From the NCBI RefSeq assembly GCF_020164435.1, contig NZ_JAIUDQ010000003.1, forward strand, positions 248,001 through 312,000: a stretch of 64,000 nucleotides of DNA, written 5' to 3'. Source of the stretch: Phyllobacterium lublinensis (lineage in GTDB: Bacteria; Pseudomonadota; Alphaproteobacteria; Rhizobiales; Rhizobiaceae). This document shows, piece after piece, positions 1 through 8,565 of the stretch. The stretch's first letter is position 1. Each line of letters begins with the position of its first letter. The translations under genes were made by a program, and so were the position numbers. Below the pieces are notes generated by a model. That model was given only the letters and a program-made list of their open reading frames with translations. It made no database searches and had not been told where the DNA came from.

Positions 1-95
1 GGCATTGTGGATGAATCACCAGCATTGCAGAATTTAGCTCTCTCCAAAGCGTCAACATCCGTCATGGTGAGCTTGTGGAACCACGCACAATGCTG
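1..95. repeat. Partial REP-like intergenic repeat
   Basis: The region before xdhA carries the core TCATGGTGAGCTTGTGGAAC (about 62-81). A longer stretch, about 10-93, aligns with about 38906-38987: both share a TCACCAGC..TGCAGAAT block, a CATCC block and the core in the same order and spacing. It is therefore one half of the inverted REP-like unit seen whole near 38.8 kb; the other half would lie beyond the window edge. No coding potential is seen. Confidence 0.75.
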
Positions 96-142
96 TTGCG
101 TCCCCCCTTGACGGGTGCGCATAGCCGGTTGAAGCTGGCTAC

Positions 143-1579
143 ATGTCGCAATCAATTCGCTTTTTTCTCAATGGCCGGGTGCAGGACGTTTCAGTACGGC
201 CGGACATGACAGTTCTCGACTGGCTGCGCAGCGCGCCGCGACTGACCGGCACGAAGGAAGGCTGCGCCGAAGGCGATTGCGGCGCGTGTTCGGTGCTGAT
301 CGGTGATCCCGCCCTTGGACAAGCTCAGGATGAGGGCGGAGGCGTGCACTACCACGCCGCCAACAGCTGCATTCTTGCCATGGGCCAGATCGATGGCCGC
401 GCCCTGGTGACGGTCGAAGGGTTGAAGAGCGACGATCTGCACCCCGTGCAGCAGGCGATGGCGGAGAACGGCTCATCGCAGTGCGGCTTCTGCACGCCAG
501 GCATCGCAATTTCCCTGGCCGGGCTGGCCGCGGTCAATGTCGACGCCAATGACGATGACATCCACGATGCCCTGGCCGGCAATCTCTGCCGCTGTACGGG
601 CTACCGGCCGATCGTCGAGGCGGCGCGCAAGGTGATTGCCGCCGGCGGCGCGACCATCGCCGGCCCGGCCGTATCGGCCTTCGAGCGTATCGAGCCGCAT
701 GCAACGATTTCAAGCGCGGGCTCGACATTCCACCAACCGGATACGCTTAACCATCTGTTGCAACTGCGCAAGGAAAGGCCGGATGCGATCCTGCTCGGCG
801 GCGGCACCGATTTAGGCGTTGCGCTCGCCGATTATCATTCGGACTGGAACGAGGTCATCTCGCTTGCCCATGTGCGGGAGTTGCGGGCGATCCGGGAAAC
901 GGAACACCATCTGAGTTTCGGCGCTGCAGTGACCTGGGAGGAGGTCCTTGCCCGGATCAGCGGCTTCTACCCGTCCTTTGCCACGCTGATCCGCCGGTTC
1001 GGCTCGACCCAGATCCGTTCAATGGGCACGATCGGCGGCAATATCGGGACTGCAAGCCCTATCGGCGATGGGCCGCCTGCCTTGATTGCGCTTGGCGCCG
1101 AAGTGGAACTCGCGTCGCTGGGCGGCCATCGTTTCCTGCCGCTGGAGGATTTCTTCCTCGATTACCGCAAGACCGAATTGCGCTCCGACGAGGTGATAGC
1201 GTCAGTTTCCATACCGAAGCCGAAGGCGGGGCAGGAGTTCCGCGTCTACAAGATATCAAAACGCTACGATCAGGATATTTCGACGGTCTGCGCGGCGTTT
1301 TCGATCGTCCGAGAAGACGATCAGGTGCGCAGTGCTCGCATCGCCTTTGGCGGAATGGCGGCCACGCCGCAGCGGGCAGGTCAGGCGGAGCAGGCACTCG
1401 TCGGTACAAGCTTCGACCGGAAGGCGGTCAAGGCATGCTCTGCCGCCATCGCCGCACAATTCAAACCGCTTACCGACTGGCGTGGCAGCGCCGGCTATCG
1501 GCTTGAGGTGGCCGCAAATCTGGCAGAGCGCTTCTGGCGCGATGTTGCCGGAGAGGTCGTTGAGGTCATGGCGCTATGA
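143..1579 (+). CDS. xdhA: Xanthine dehydrogenase small subunit (2Fe-2S/FAD)
   Basis: This is the iron-sulfur/FAD subunit of molybdenum xanthine dehydrogenase, which passes electrons from hypoxanthine/xanthine oxidation to NAD+. Two 2Fe-2S clusters are readable: C41, C46, C49 and C76 in the plant-type ferredoxin fold, and C114, C117, C149 and C151 in the helical domain (QCGFC and LCRCTGYRP). The FAD-binding domain spans about 190-370 (LLGGGTDLG; SMGTIGGNI) and the CO-dehydrogenase flavoprotein C-terminal domain follows. The length of 478 aa is normal. The loop between C49 and C76 is longer than I expect for the family and is encoded by a REP-like repeat (311-336). xdhB follows 109 bp downstream. 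No xdhC chaperone gene is in the window. Confidence 0.95.
   Translation: MSQSIRFFLNGRVQDVSVRPDMTVLDWLRSAPRLTGTKEGCAEGDCGACSVLIGDPALGQAQDEGGGVHYHAANSCILAMGQIDGRALVTVEGLKSDDLHPVQQAMAENGSSQCGFCTPGIAISLAGLAAVNVDANDDDIHDALAGNLCRCTGYRPIVEAARKVIAAGGATIAGPAVSAFERIEPHATISSAGSTFHQPDTLNHLLQLRKERPDAILLGGGTDLGVALADYHSDWNEVISLAHVRELRAIRETEHHLSFGAAVTWEEVLARISGFYPSFATLIRRFGSTQIRSMGTIGGNIGTASPIGDGPPALIALGAEVELASLGGHRFLPLEDFFLDYRKTELRSDEVIASVSIPKPKAGQEFRVYKISKRYDQDISTVCAAFSIVREDDQVRSARIAFGGMAATPQRAGQAEQALVGTSFDRKAVKACSAAIAAQFKPLTDWRGSAGYRLEVAANLAERFWRDVAGEVVEVMAL
311..336 (+). repeat. REP-like repeat inside the xdhA coding sequence
   Basis: Positions 312-336 match the intergenic repeat at 38852-38875 (CTTCGACAAGCTCAGGATGA type) with one mismatch over about 25 bases. 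Here the repeat is read in frame as the loop between the third and fourth cluster cysteines of XdhA (residues about 57-66, ALGQAQDEGG), so it does not break the gene. Family members usually have a loop several residues shorter here (from memory). Confidence 0.75.
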
Positions 1580-1607
1580 AGAGAAACATGAAGCTGCTGC
1601 GCAGCCT

Positions 1608-1628
1608 CCCTCCCCACAAGGGGGAGGG
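1608..1628. repeat. Palindromic CCCTCCCC/GGGGAGGG hairpin
   Basis: Inverted arms CCCTCCCC and GGGGAGGG are separated by ACAAG in the 109-bp xdhA-xdhB gap. There is no T-tract, so it is not a clear terminator. It resembles the G-rich palindromes that are dispersed between genes in Rhizobiales. It could form an mRNA hairpin between the two subunit genes. Confidence 0.55.
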
Positions 1629-1688
1629 TAAGAAGCGGCACCATTCGCCTCTTCTTTTGCACCATGAATCATCAAATTTGGTGGTCCC

Positions 1689-4007
1689 ATGAACATCGAC
1701 GCCAAGATTGTCCATCGCAGTATCGTCGGCAAGGGCATTGCTCATGACTCGGCTGCTCGTCATGTCTCCGGCGAAGCGCATTATATCGATGACATGCCCG
1801 AACTGCCGGGGACGCTGCATGCGGCCTTTGTGCTTTCGCCCGTCGCCCATGGCAGGCTGAAAGGCTTCGATGCGGCGGAAGCGCTGGAGATGGACGGCGT
1901 TGCGGGTGTCTGGTCGGCCAGGGATGTGCCCGGTCACAATGAGGTCGGGCCGATCCTTGATGGTGAAACCCTGTTTGCCGAAGACATTGTCGATCATGAG
2001 GGGCGAGTTATAGCCGTTGTCGCCGCACGGGATTTCGAGACCGCCTATCGCGCCGCAAAGCGGGTGAAGGTCGACATTGAACAGCTGGATGCGGTCCTTG
2101 ACGTCGAGGAAGCCCACCGGCGCAAGAGCTATGTCTTGCCACCGCAACACGTCATTGAGGGCGATGTCGATACGGCACTCGCCAGCGCGCCACATGTTTT
2201 TTCCGGTAAGCTGCACATGGGCGGACAGGATCATTTCTATCTGGAAACTCATATTGCCTACGCCATTCCCGGCGAGAATGGGGAAATGCTGGTCCATTCC
2301 TCGACCCAGCATCCGACTGAGGTCCAGCACCATGTAGCAGGCATTCTCGGCGTGCACGCCAATGCGGTCGAATGTCAGGTGCGCCGCATGGGCGGCGGGT
2401 TTGGTGGCAAGGAAAGCCAGCCGACGATCATCGCGGGCGCCGCGGCGCTGGTGGCTGCCAAGACCGGCAAGCCCTGCAAGATGCGGCTCAAGCGCCGGGA
2501 TGACATGGCTGGTACCGGCAAACGTCACGATTACGTGGCCAACTGGAAGGTTGGCGTGGACAACAGCGGCCGTATATTGGGCCTTGATGTCGAATACCTG
2601 GCGCGGGCGGGCAACCTGCCGGATCTGACCGGGCCTGTGATTACCCGGACGCTGACCCACACGGACAATTCCTATTTCATTCCGCACGCGCGTTTCGTCG
2701 GTCATGCCTGCAAGACCAACACGGTCTCCAATACCGCCTTTCGCGGCTTTGGCGGACCGCAGGGCATCCTGACCATCGAATGCATCGTCGATACCATCGC
2801 CCGCAAGCTGAAGCTCGATCCCGGCAATGTGCGCGCCGTCAATTATTATGCCGACGATACCGGTGACATGACGCCCTATGGCCAAAAGGTCGAGGATAAT
2901 CGTCTGGTTGAGGTAACCGAGGCGGTGATGACGTCGGCGGACTGGGAGATGCGCCGCGCCGAAATCGACGCCTACAATGCGGGCGATCCGGTGATCCGGC
3001 GCGGGCTTGCGATGATGCCGGTCAAGTTCGGCATTTCCTTCAACCTCACATCGCTCAATCAGGCCGGCGCTCTGGTTCATGTTTATCTGGACGGGTCGAT
3101 CTTCCTCAACCACGGCGGCACGGAGATGGGGCAGGGCCTTTTCGTCAAGGTCGCGCAAGTCGTTGCCGAGGTGTTTCAGGTTGATCTCGACATGGTGCGC
3201 ATCTCGTCGACCGCAACCGGCAAGGTACCGAATACGAGCGCGACGGCAGCCTCCACGGGTTCCGATCTCAACGGCATGGCGGCCTTCAAGGCGGCAACTG
3301 CGATCAAGGCACGCATGACGCGGGTGGCGGCGGAGCATTTCGATGTCGATGAAGATGTGATCGTCTATCGCGAAAGCCGGGTTCACGCGGGAAACGAATC
3401 GATATCGTTCGGCGAACTGGCAAAGATGGCCTGGGCCAAGCGCATCCAGCTTTCCGAAGCCGGGCACTATGCGACACCGAAAATCCATTGGGACGGCAAG
3501 ACGATGAAGGGCAGGCCGTTCTTCTACTTCAGCTATGGCGCGGCGGTTGCGGAAGTTGCAGTCGATACGCTCACCGGCGAGACGCGCTGCCTGCGTGCCG
3601 ACATTCTGCAGGATGTCGGATCGCCACTGAACCCTGCCATCGATCTTGGCCAGATCGAAGGCGCATTCGTGCAAGGCATGGGCTGGGTCACCTGCGAGGA
3701 ACTGTGGTGGGACAAGGCAGGCCGTCTGCGGACCGTCGGCCCCTCCACCTACAAGATTCCGGGGTCACGCGACGTGCCGCCACAATTCAATGTCCGCATC
3801 CTCGACAACATGCCGAACCGCGAAGAAACCGTGTTCCGGTCAAAGGCGATTGGTGAGCCGCCGCTGATGCTGGGCATCTCGGTCTGGCTCGCCATCCGCG
3901 ACGCCATCGCTTCGATCGGCGGCGGCGTGCCACAGCTGGACGCTCCTGCAACGCCGGAGGCGGTCTTGAGGGCCGTCCAAAAGTCAAAGAAACAGGCTGG
4001 CGGATGA
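1689..4007 (+). CDS. xdhB: Xanthine dehydrogenase large molybdopterin subunit
   Basis: This is the molybdopterin-cytosine/guanine-type catalytic subunit that hydroxylates hypoxanthine and xanthine to urate. Family motifs are present in order: GGGFGGKE near residue 235, FRGFGGPQG near 351, and the catalytic-glutamate motif GEPPLMLG near 721. The length of 772 aa is typical for the two-subunit bacterial enzyme. It follows xdhA on the same strand and is followed 46 bp later by uraD, which fits a purine-to-allantoin operon. The uricase and allantoinase steps are not in the window. Confidence 0.95.
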   Translation: MNIDAKIVHRSIVGKGIAHDSAARHVSGEAHYIDDMPELPGTLHAAFVLSPVAHGRLKGFDAAEALEMDGVAGVWSARDVPGHNEVGPILDGETLFAEDIVDHEGRVIAVVAARDFETAYRAAKRVKVDIEQLDAVLDVEEAHRRKSYVLPPQHVIEGDVDTALASAPHVFSGKLHMGGQDHFYLETHIAYAIPGENGEMLVHSSTQHPTEVQHHVAGILGVHANAVECQVRRMGGGFGGKESQPTIIAGAAALVAAKTGKPCKMRLKRRDDMAGTGKRHDYVANWKVGVDNSGRILGLDVEYLARAGNLPDLTGPVITRTLTHTDNSYFIPHARFVGHACKTNTVSNTAFRGFGGPQGILTIECIVDTIARKLKLDPGNVRAVNYYADDTGDMTPYGQKVEDNRLVEVTEAVMTSADWEMRRAEIDAYNAGDPVIRRGLAMMPVKFGISFNLTSLNQAGALVHVYLDGSIFLNHGGTEMGQGLFVKVAQVVAEVFQVDLDMVRISSTATGKVPNTSATAASTGSDLNGMAAFKAATAIKARMTRVAAEHFDVDEDVIVYRESRVHAGNESISFGELAKMAWAKRIQLSEAGHYATPKIHWDGKTMKGRPFFYFSYGAAVAEVAVDTLTGETRCLRADILQDVGSPLNPAIDLGQIEGAFVQGMGWVTCEELWWDKAGRLRTVGPSTYKIPGSRDVPPQFNVRILDNMPNREETVFRSKAIGEPPLMLGISVWLAIRDAIASIGGGVPQLDAPATPEAVLRAVQKSKKQAGG

Positions 4008-4053
4008 TATTGATCGCACAGCAGCATTGCGATCCAGTTGAATAGGAAATTTA

Positions 4054-4566
4054 ATGAAGCGGATGACTCTCGATCAACTTAATTCGCTGGGTACGGATGA
4101 TTTCGTCGCGGCACTCGGCGGTGTGTTCGAGCATTCGCCTTGGGTGGCTGAGGCCGTTGCCGGGACACGCCCGTTTTCGAGCGTCGGAGAACTGCACCAG
4201 GCCATGGTGGCGGCCGTGGAGAAAGCGGGGCAGGTGGCACAACTCGGGCTCATTCGTTCTCACCCCGACCTAGCTGGAAAGGCAGCGCGGCAGGGTAGCC
4301 TGACTGCAGAATCCACCAGCGAACAGAAGGGGGCTGGGCTTGATCGCCTGACTGACGAGGAGTTCGAGGAATTCCACCGCCTGAACAATGCCTATCAGAG
4401 CCGCTTCGGCTTCCCCTTCATCCTTGCTGTGCGGGGCCATGACAAGGCTTCGATCATGGCAGCGTTCCGGCGGCGCCTCAATCACAATGCGGGTGAGGAG
4501 GTGACCGAGGCGCTGCGCCAGATCGCCGAAATCGCCCGGTTTCGTCTGCATGATTTAATTTCGTGA
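4054..4566 (+). CDS. uraD: OHCU decarboxylase
   Basis: The product decarboxylates 2-oxo-4-hydroxy-4-carboxy-5-ureidoimidazoline to S-allantoin, the last step after uricase and hydroxyisourate hydrolase. The family signature HPDLAGK is at residues 70-76, with the histidine expected to be catalytic, and the [12 protein letters not shown] motif lies near residue 130. At 170 aa it is the usual length. It sits between xdhB and hiuH, with only a 10-bp gap to hiuH, so the pair is probably cotranscribed. Confidence 0.95.
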   Translation: MKRMTLDQLNSLGTDDFVAALGGVFEHSPWVAEAVAGTRPFSSVGELHQAMVAAVEKAGQVAQLGLIRSHPDLAGKAARQGSLTAESTSEQKGAGLDRLTDEEFEEFHRLNNAYQSRFGFPFILAVRGHDKASIMAAFRRRLNHNAGEEVTEALRQIAEIARFRLHDLIS

Positions 4567-4576
4567 GGGACCCCTG

Positions 4577-4930
4577 ATGGGAAAGTTATCCACGCATGTA
4601 CTTGATACCACCACCGGTAGCCCTGCCACTGGCATGGCGCTGACCCTGCACAGGATCGACAAGGATGGCCGCGAACTGATCAAGACTGTCGTCACCAACG
4701 GGGACGGGCGGACCGATCGGCCATTGCTATCGCCGGACGAAATCAAGGTGGGCCGATATCAACTGACGTTCTTCGTCGAGGAGTACTTCAAGCACAAACT
4801 GGTTGTTCAGGACTCTCCGGCCTTCCTGGACGAAATTCCGATCCGCTTTGCCATATCCGATGCCGCAGCCAACTACCATGTGCCCCTGCTGGTGACGCCC
4901 TGGTCATACTCGACCTACAGGGGGAGCTGA
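4577..4930 (+). CDS. uraH: 5-hydroxyisourate hydrolase (transthyretin-like)
   Basis: This transthyretin-fold hydrolase opens 5-hydroxyisourate to OHCU, immediately before the UraD step. It has the family hallmarks: H7 in LSTHVLD, the arginine region GRTDRPLL (45-52), H101 in NYHVPLL, and the C-terminal tetrapeptide YRGS (114-117). At 117 aa it is full length. The start has GTGAGGGA just upstream, overlapping the uraD stop region. It ends convergently with the DUF2793 gene 48 bp away. Confidence 0.95.
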   Translation: MGKLSTHVLDTTTGSPATGMALTLHRIDKDGRELIKTVVTNGDGRTDRPLLSPDEIKVGRYQLTFFVEEYFKHKLVVQDSPAFLDEIPIRFAISDAAANYHVPLLVTPWSYSTYRGS

Positions 4931-4978
4931 AAGGTCTAACCAGGGTGGGTGGCGTCGACGACGTCTACATATCGTCAT

Positions 4979-6166
4979 TCACCCATAGATTCCAACCACG
5001 CTGAAGCTGTGCTGTTCATCCACGCTGAAATAGACGAGGTTGGAGGAAGACACTGGCGAAGGGTCGTTGCATGCCAGAGTAATGTCTCCAGCGGCTTTGA
5101 CCCTGAAGAGGACGCCGTCCTGCTGGAAAGCGCTTCCGAAATTATTCTGCATCAAGGGCGAAATATCGATGGCGATGTCTCCCCTGACGGGGTCGCCAAT
5201 CTGGATCGTATCGCCCGCAGACCATTGCTTGACGTGATCGGCGTTGGAGACCTGCAGTGCATTCAGCGCCGTGTCCAACTTTGCCCAGGCCGATTGTGCG
5301 GGTGATCGGGTGACATTCCACAACCGCACCATCGATAGCCCGCGCATGGCTGCGCCGAAGAACAGTGGGGCCGCATTGGTGCTGAAGGTCAGGATATCGG
5401 CGCTGACGGAGGCAAGCTTGGCGGTTGTGCCCCCGGTTCGATCCATCTGGAAAACCGACGTTTCTATGACTGCTGGCGGCAGGAATATAAGGGAAGATTG
5501 CCTCCGGCCGGTCGCGGCATTGACAATCCCGGCGGGAAAGCGGGCGACACCCGTGGCGCTGTCGGCAATCATGACATCCTGCCAATGGTCTCCATCGACG
5601 CTGGTCTTGATGCGAAAGTCGCGGCCCCACATTGTGCCCATTTCGGCGCGGCCTCGGTAATTGGACTGGAACAGCAGGGAAGCGGCCTTGCTGTCGTCGG
5701 CCTTGTTGATCTTCAATTGGTGGCTGCCATCCCGGTGGTCGAAGAGCGAGGCGGGGCTTTTCAGCGACAGGAGGTTGGTTTCGTCCGCAATCGAGTTGAT
5801 GCCGACGCTGGCTACCGGATTTGTTCCGGCTTTCAGTTCGTTCCAGCCGCCTTGATCAAAAACCACGAGCTTGCGTTCTTCCATGATCCAGGCTTGCCAG
5901 CCTTCCTGCGGGACAAAGAATGCCCAGGCTCCGTCCTGAAATGCGGCCAGCAGGTTGGCCTTGCCCGACCAGGGGCCCGTTGCGGCGGAACCTACGATAT
6001 AGCGGTCACCTTCCTGCGGCTCGGCAGGCGGATCGGTCTGGACCGTTCCAATAACAGAAAGCTGAACGAGCGCATCCAGCGCACGAATTGCTTCATTGTG
6101 TGTGACGTGTTTCTGCGCCTGCGAGGGCGCGATATAGGGTAGTTTAAGGTTTGGAGTCTGGTCCAC
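4979..6166 (-). CDS. DUF2793 domain protein (phage/GTA fibre-like)
   Basis: The N-terminus (QTPNLKLPYIAPSQAQKHVT, then HNEAIRALD) is the hallmark of DUF2793, a domain I know from phage-related and gene-transfer-agent spike-type proteins. I place the start at the GTG at 6166, because AAAGGA lies 8-9 bases upstream and homology begins at that codon. The longer reading frame to 6376 runs through the antisense of a repeated element and is unlikely to be translated. The rest (about residues 100-395) is beta-rich and repetitive, consistent with a fibre. No structural phage genes are nearby, so it is an orphan. The adjacent polysaccharide cassette is suggestive but proves no link. Confidence 0.75.
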   Translation of the reverse strand: MDQTPNLKLPYIAPSQAQKHVTHNEAIRALDALVQLSVIGTVQTDPPAEPQEGDRYIVGSAATGPWSGKANLLAAFQDGAWAFFVPQEGWQAWIMEERKLVVFDQGGWNELKAGTNPVASVGINSIADETNLLSLKSPASLFDHRDGSHQLKINKADDSKAASLLFQSNYRGRAEMGTMWGRDFRIKTSVDGDHWQDVMIADSATGVARFPAGIVNAATGRRQSSLIFLPPAVIETSVFQMDRTGGTTAKLASVSADILTFSTNAAPLFFGAAMRGLSMVRLWNVTRSPAQSAWAKLDTALNALQVSNADHVKQWSAGDTIQIGDPVRGDIAIDISPLMQNNFGSAFQQDGVLFRVKAAGDITLACNDPSPVSSSNLVYFSVDEQHSFSVVGIYG

Positions 6167-6263
6167 GGGCCGTCCTTTCAACTTTCTGCCAAGGACAAAT
6201 CTTACCGCCAGCCGGAATGTGTTGGATAAATCGCCAATCGCGGCTGAAGGATAACCGTGGAGG

Positions 6264-6484
6264 CGGAAGCAGCAGCACCGTGCCAGCCGGTGCGTTCGGA
6301 GAGGATGGGCCACCTCGACCGAGTCGACGGCGCCGCTGTGAACTCGGAGGTGAAGGCTATATGTGGTACATGCCACTGAGCATCACCCTTACGTTGAAAA
6401 GGACCCGGAACAGCTGGCAAGTTGTCCTCCGGGTCCAATTCATAGGCTAAGGAAAGGAGGGCGAGCGCGAGCTTCCCCTCTCTC
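6264..6484 (+). repeat. Small-ORF/hairpin element, copy 1
   Basis: This is one of three related copies (others at 10583-10797 and 19742-19960, both minus). Order along the element: GAAGCAGCAG block, hairpin GCACCG/CGGTGC with loop TGCCAGC (6275-6293), GGAGAGGATGGGCC, Shine-Dalgarno GGAGGTGA, small ORF, and a second hairpin GGACCCGGA/TCCGGGTCC inside the ORF. A third, weaker GC hairpin follows near 6453-6480. The 29-nt 5' block around the first hairpin is identical to copy 2. Confidence 0.8.
6361..6450 (+). CDS. Conserved small protein, 29 aa (copy 1)
   Basis: A 29-codon reading frame starts MWYMPLSITLTLKRTRNSW and ends with TAA. A GGAGGTGA Shine-Dalgarno lies 7-14 bases upstream. The other two copies encode the same pattern, M-W-(F/Y)-x-P-L-x-I-T-L-x-(L/V)-K-(R/K)-x-R-x-S-W, with several synonymous third-base changes, which argues for translation. 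The sequence alternates polar and hydrophobic residues like a short beta hairpin. No known family is recognised. It lies 161 bp upstream of, and reads toward, the dehydratase gene at 6612, so it could be a leader peptide or an independent small protein. Confidence 0.6.
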   Translation: MWYMPLSITLTLKRTRNSWQVVLRVQFIG

Positions 6485-6611
6485 CGATCAATAATATAAA
6501 CAGTTTTCTGTTGATTTCGAAGCACGCTTCGGTTGATCGATGGACGAGCATTGCATTTACGGCGCCCTATGCTACTGATCGCCCGTTTTATGTGCCCCAC
6601 GCCGAGGATCA

Positions 6612-8480
6612 ATGAAATTGGAAAACTTTCGGCAAAGCATCTCGATGATGCCGCGTCGTTACAAGCAGATGCTCCTCGTCTTTTTCGACGTGGTGACGCT
6701 GACATTCGCGGTCTGGCTCAGCTATGTGCTGAGGTTTGGTGCATTCTTCACTCCCAACAGTGAGCAAGCGCTGCTGATGGTTTCGGCGCCATTGATCGGC
6801 CTGCCGGTATTCATTCGCTTCGGTCTCTATCGCGCCGTCATCCGGTATCTGCCGGACAGGGCGATCTGGACTATGATCCAGGCTGTAACGATTTCGGTCA
6901 TTCTCTGGGTCTCACTGGCATTTCTCACGCTCATGACCGGCGCCGAAGGCGTGCCGCGCGCCATTCCGTTCCTTTACTGGGTGCTGAGCGTCGGACTGAT
7001 CTGCGGCAGCAGGTTTGCCGCCAAATGGTTGCTATGGAGTCCGATCCACGAAAGCGTTCAGGGCAGGCAATGTCTCATCTATGGCGCCGGCGATGCCGGA
7101 CGCCAATTGGCCAACGCCTTGCGGGCCCAGAATGAGGTCTTCGTCGCCGGTTTCATCGACGATGACAAGGGGCTGCAAGGCATGGATATCCTTGGCATCC
7201 GCGTCTATCCGCAGGCGCAGATGGAGACGCTGATCGACAATTTCGGCATCAGCGAAATGATCGTGACGACGTCTGCCTTGAGTGGAATCCAGCGCCGCAG
7301 ACTGATCGGCAGGCTGAAGTCCCTCGAGGTGAAGGTGCGTATCCTGCCGTCTATTTCGGATCTGACGGCCGGCAAGTACCTTGTCAGCCAGCTGCGCGAT
7401 ATCGACATTGACGATCTGCTTGGGCGTTCTCCGGTGCCTGCTGATCCGATCCTGCTCGACAAGACGGTTGAAAACCGGGTCGTCCTCGTGACTGGTGCAG
7501 GCGGATCGATCGGCTCGGAGCTTTGCCGCACAATCGTAAAGCTTGCGCCTACCAAGCTTGTCATCTTCGACGTCAACGAACACAGCATCTATCAGTTGCA
7601 GCGTGAATTGCTGGCGATCAGCGATTGCCTGGTCGTTCCCGTGCTCGGCTCGATCAGCGATGCGCCGCTGATCAGGACAGTGCTTGCCGACCACAAGGTC
7701 GAGAACGTCTATCATTGTGCAGCCTACAAGCACGTTCCGCTGGTCGAGGAGAATGTGGTCGAGGGAGCACGCAACAATGTTGTCGGCACGGATGTCCTGG
7801 CGGGGCTGTCACGCGAGGCCGGGGTCAGAAATTTCGTCCTGATCTCGTCCGACAAGGCGGTACGGCCCTCGAACGTGATGGGGGCGACAAAACGCTGGGC
7901 GGAGCTCATTGTCCGCTACAACGGCAATGAAGCAGCCAAGAGCAATAGCGGCCAGACCTTTGCTTCGGTTCGCTTCGGTAACGTGATCGGCTCCAGCGGT
8001 TCGGTCGTGCCGCTGTTCCGCGAGCAGATTGCCAATGGTGGTCCATTGACCGTCACGCATGATGAGATGACACGCTACTTCATGTCGGTGCGCGAGGCGG
8101 CAGAACTGATTATCCAGGCAGGGGCACTGTCCGAAGGTGGCGACATTCTGCTGCTTGAGATGGGCGAAGCGGTACGCATCCGCGATCTCGCCGAAAACAT
8201 GGTCCTGCTCGCAGGACTGTCCGTCAAGGACAGTTCCAATCCCGACGGCGATATCGAAATCATCACCGTTGGCATTCGTGATGGCGAAAAACTGCACGAG
8301 GAGCTGTTCTACGATCCGACGGGCGTTTCACCGACAAGCCACTCGAAGATTCTCAGGGCCAAGCGCAGCACGAATTCCGTGGATCATTTGCCGGATGCCA
8401 TCAATGAACTGCGCCGGTTGATCGAAAGGCAGGATGTGGATGCGGTCCGCAAAATGCTGTTCGAAGGCGCCAGCGCCTGA
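6612..8480 (+). CDS. UDP-sugar 4,6-dehydratase, FlaA1/WbpM family
   Basis: This is a membrane-anchored nucleotide-sugar dehydratase of the CapD/WbpM type, which makes 4-keto-6-deoxy sugar nucleotides for surface polysaccharide. The N-terminal quarter has about four hydrophobic segments. A first nucleotide-binding-like motif, GAGDAGRQ, is near residue 158 and the SDR motif TGAGGSIGSE near 293. The catalytic set is S412-S413-D-K followed by M423-x3-K427, the SMK arrangement of large family members where methionine replaces the SDR tyrosine. The length of 622 aa fits. GAGGAT precedes the ATG. It heads a two-gene unit with the GT2 gene. Confidence 0.9.
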   Translation: MKLENFRQSISMMPRRYKQMLLVFFDVVTLTFAVWLSYVLRFGAFFTPNSEQALLMVSAPLIGLPVFIRFGLYRAVIRYLPDRAIWTMIQAVTISVILWVSLAFLTLMTGAEGVPRAIPFLYWVLSVGLICGSRFAAKWLLWSPIHESVQGRQCLIYGAGDAGRQLANALRAQNEVFVAGFIDDDKGLQGMDILGIRVYPQAQMETLIDNFGISEMIVTTSALSGIQRRRLIGRLKSLEVKVRILPSISDLTAGKYLVSQLRDIDIDDLLGRSPVPADPILLDKTVENRVVLVTGAGGSIGSELCRTIVKLAPTKLVIFDVNEHSIYQLQRELLAISDCLVVPVLGSISDAPLIRTVLADHKVENVYHCAAYKHVPLVEENVVEGARNNVVGTDVLAGLSREAGVRNFVLISSDKAVRPSNVMGATKRWAELIVRYNGNEAAKSNSGQTFASVRFGNVIGSSGSVVPLFREQIANGGPLTVTHDEMTRYFMSVREAAELIIQAGALSEGGDILLLEMGEAVRIRDLAENMVLLAGLSVKDSSNPDGDIEIITVGIRDGEKLHEELFYDPTGVSPTSHSKILRAKRSTNSVDHLPDAINELRRLIERQDVDAVRKMLFEGASA

Positions 8481-8565
8481 CGGCGATTTTTCGCACCATC
8501 TCATTGTCGGCAAGTTTGGTGTGCATGAGCGATGGCAGCGCATAAAAAGACAGGAATGAGCACTG

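Noticed and set aside
1566..3674. 702-codon open frame antisense to xdhB
   Set aside because: It mirrors a confidently assigned gene, has no ribosome-binding site and encodes a histidine/arginine-rich sequence typical of high-GC antisense frames.
6167..6376. N-terminal extension of the DUF2793 gene
   Set aside because: It is the complement of element copy 1, and a GTG with AAAGGA at 6166 matches where family homology begins.
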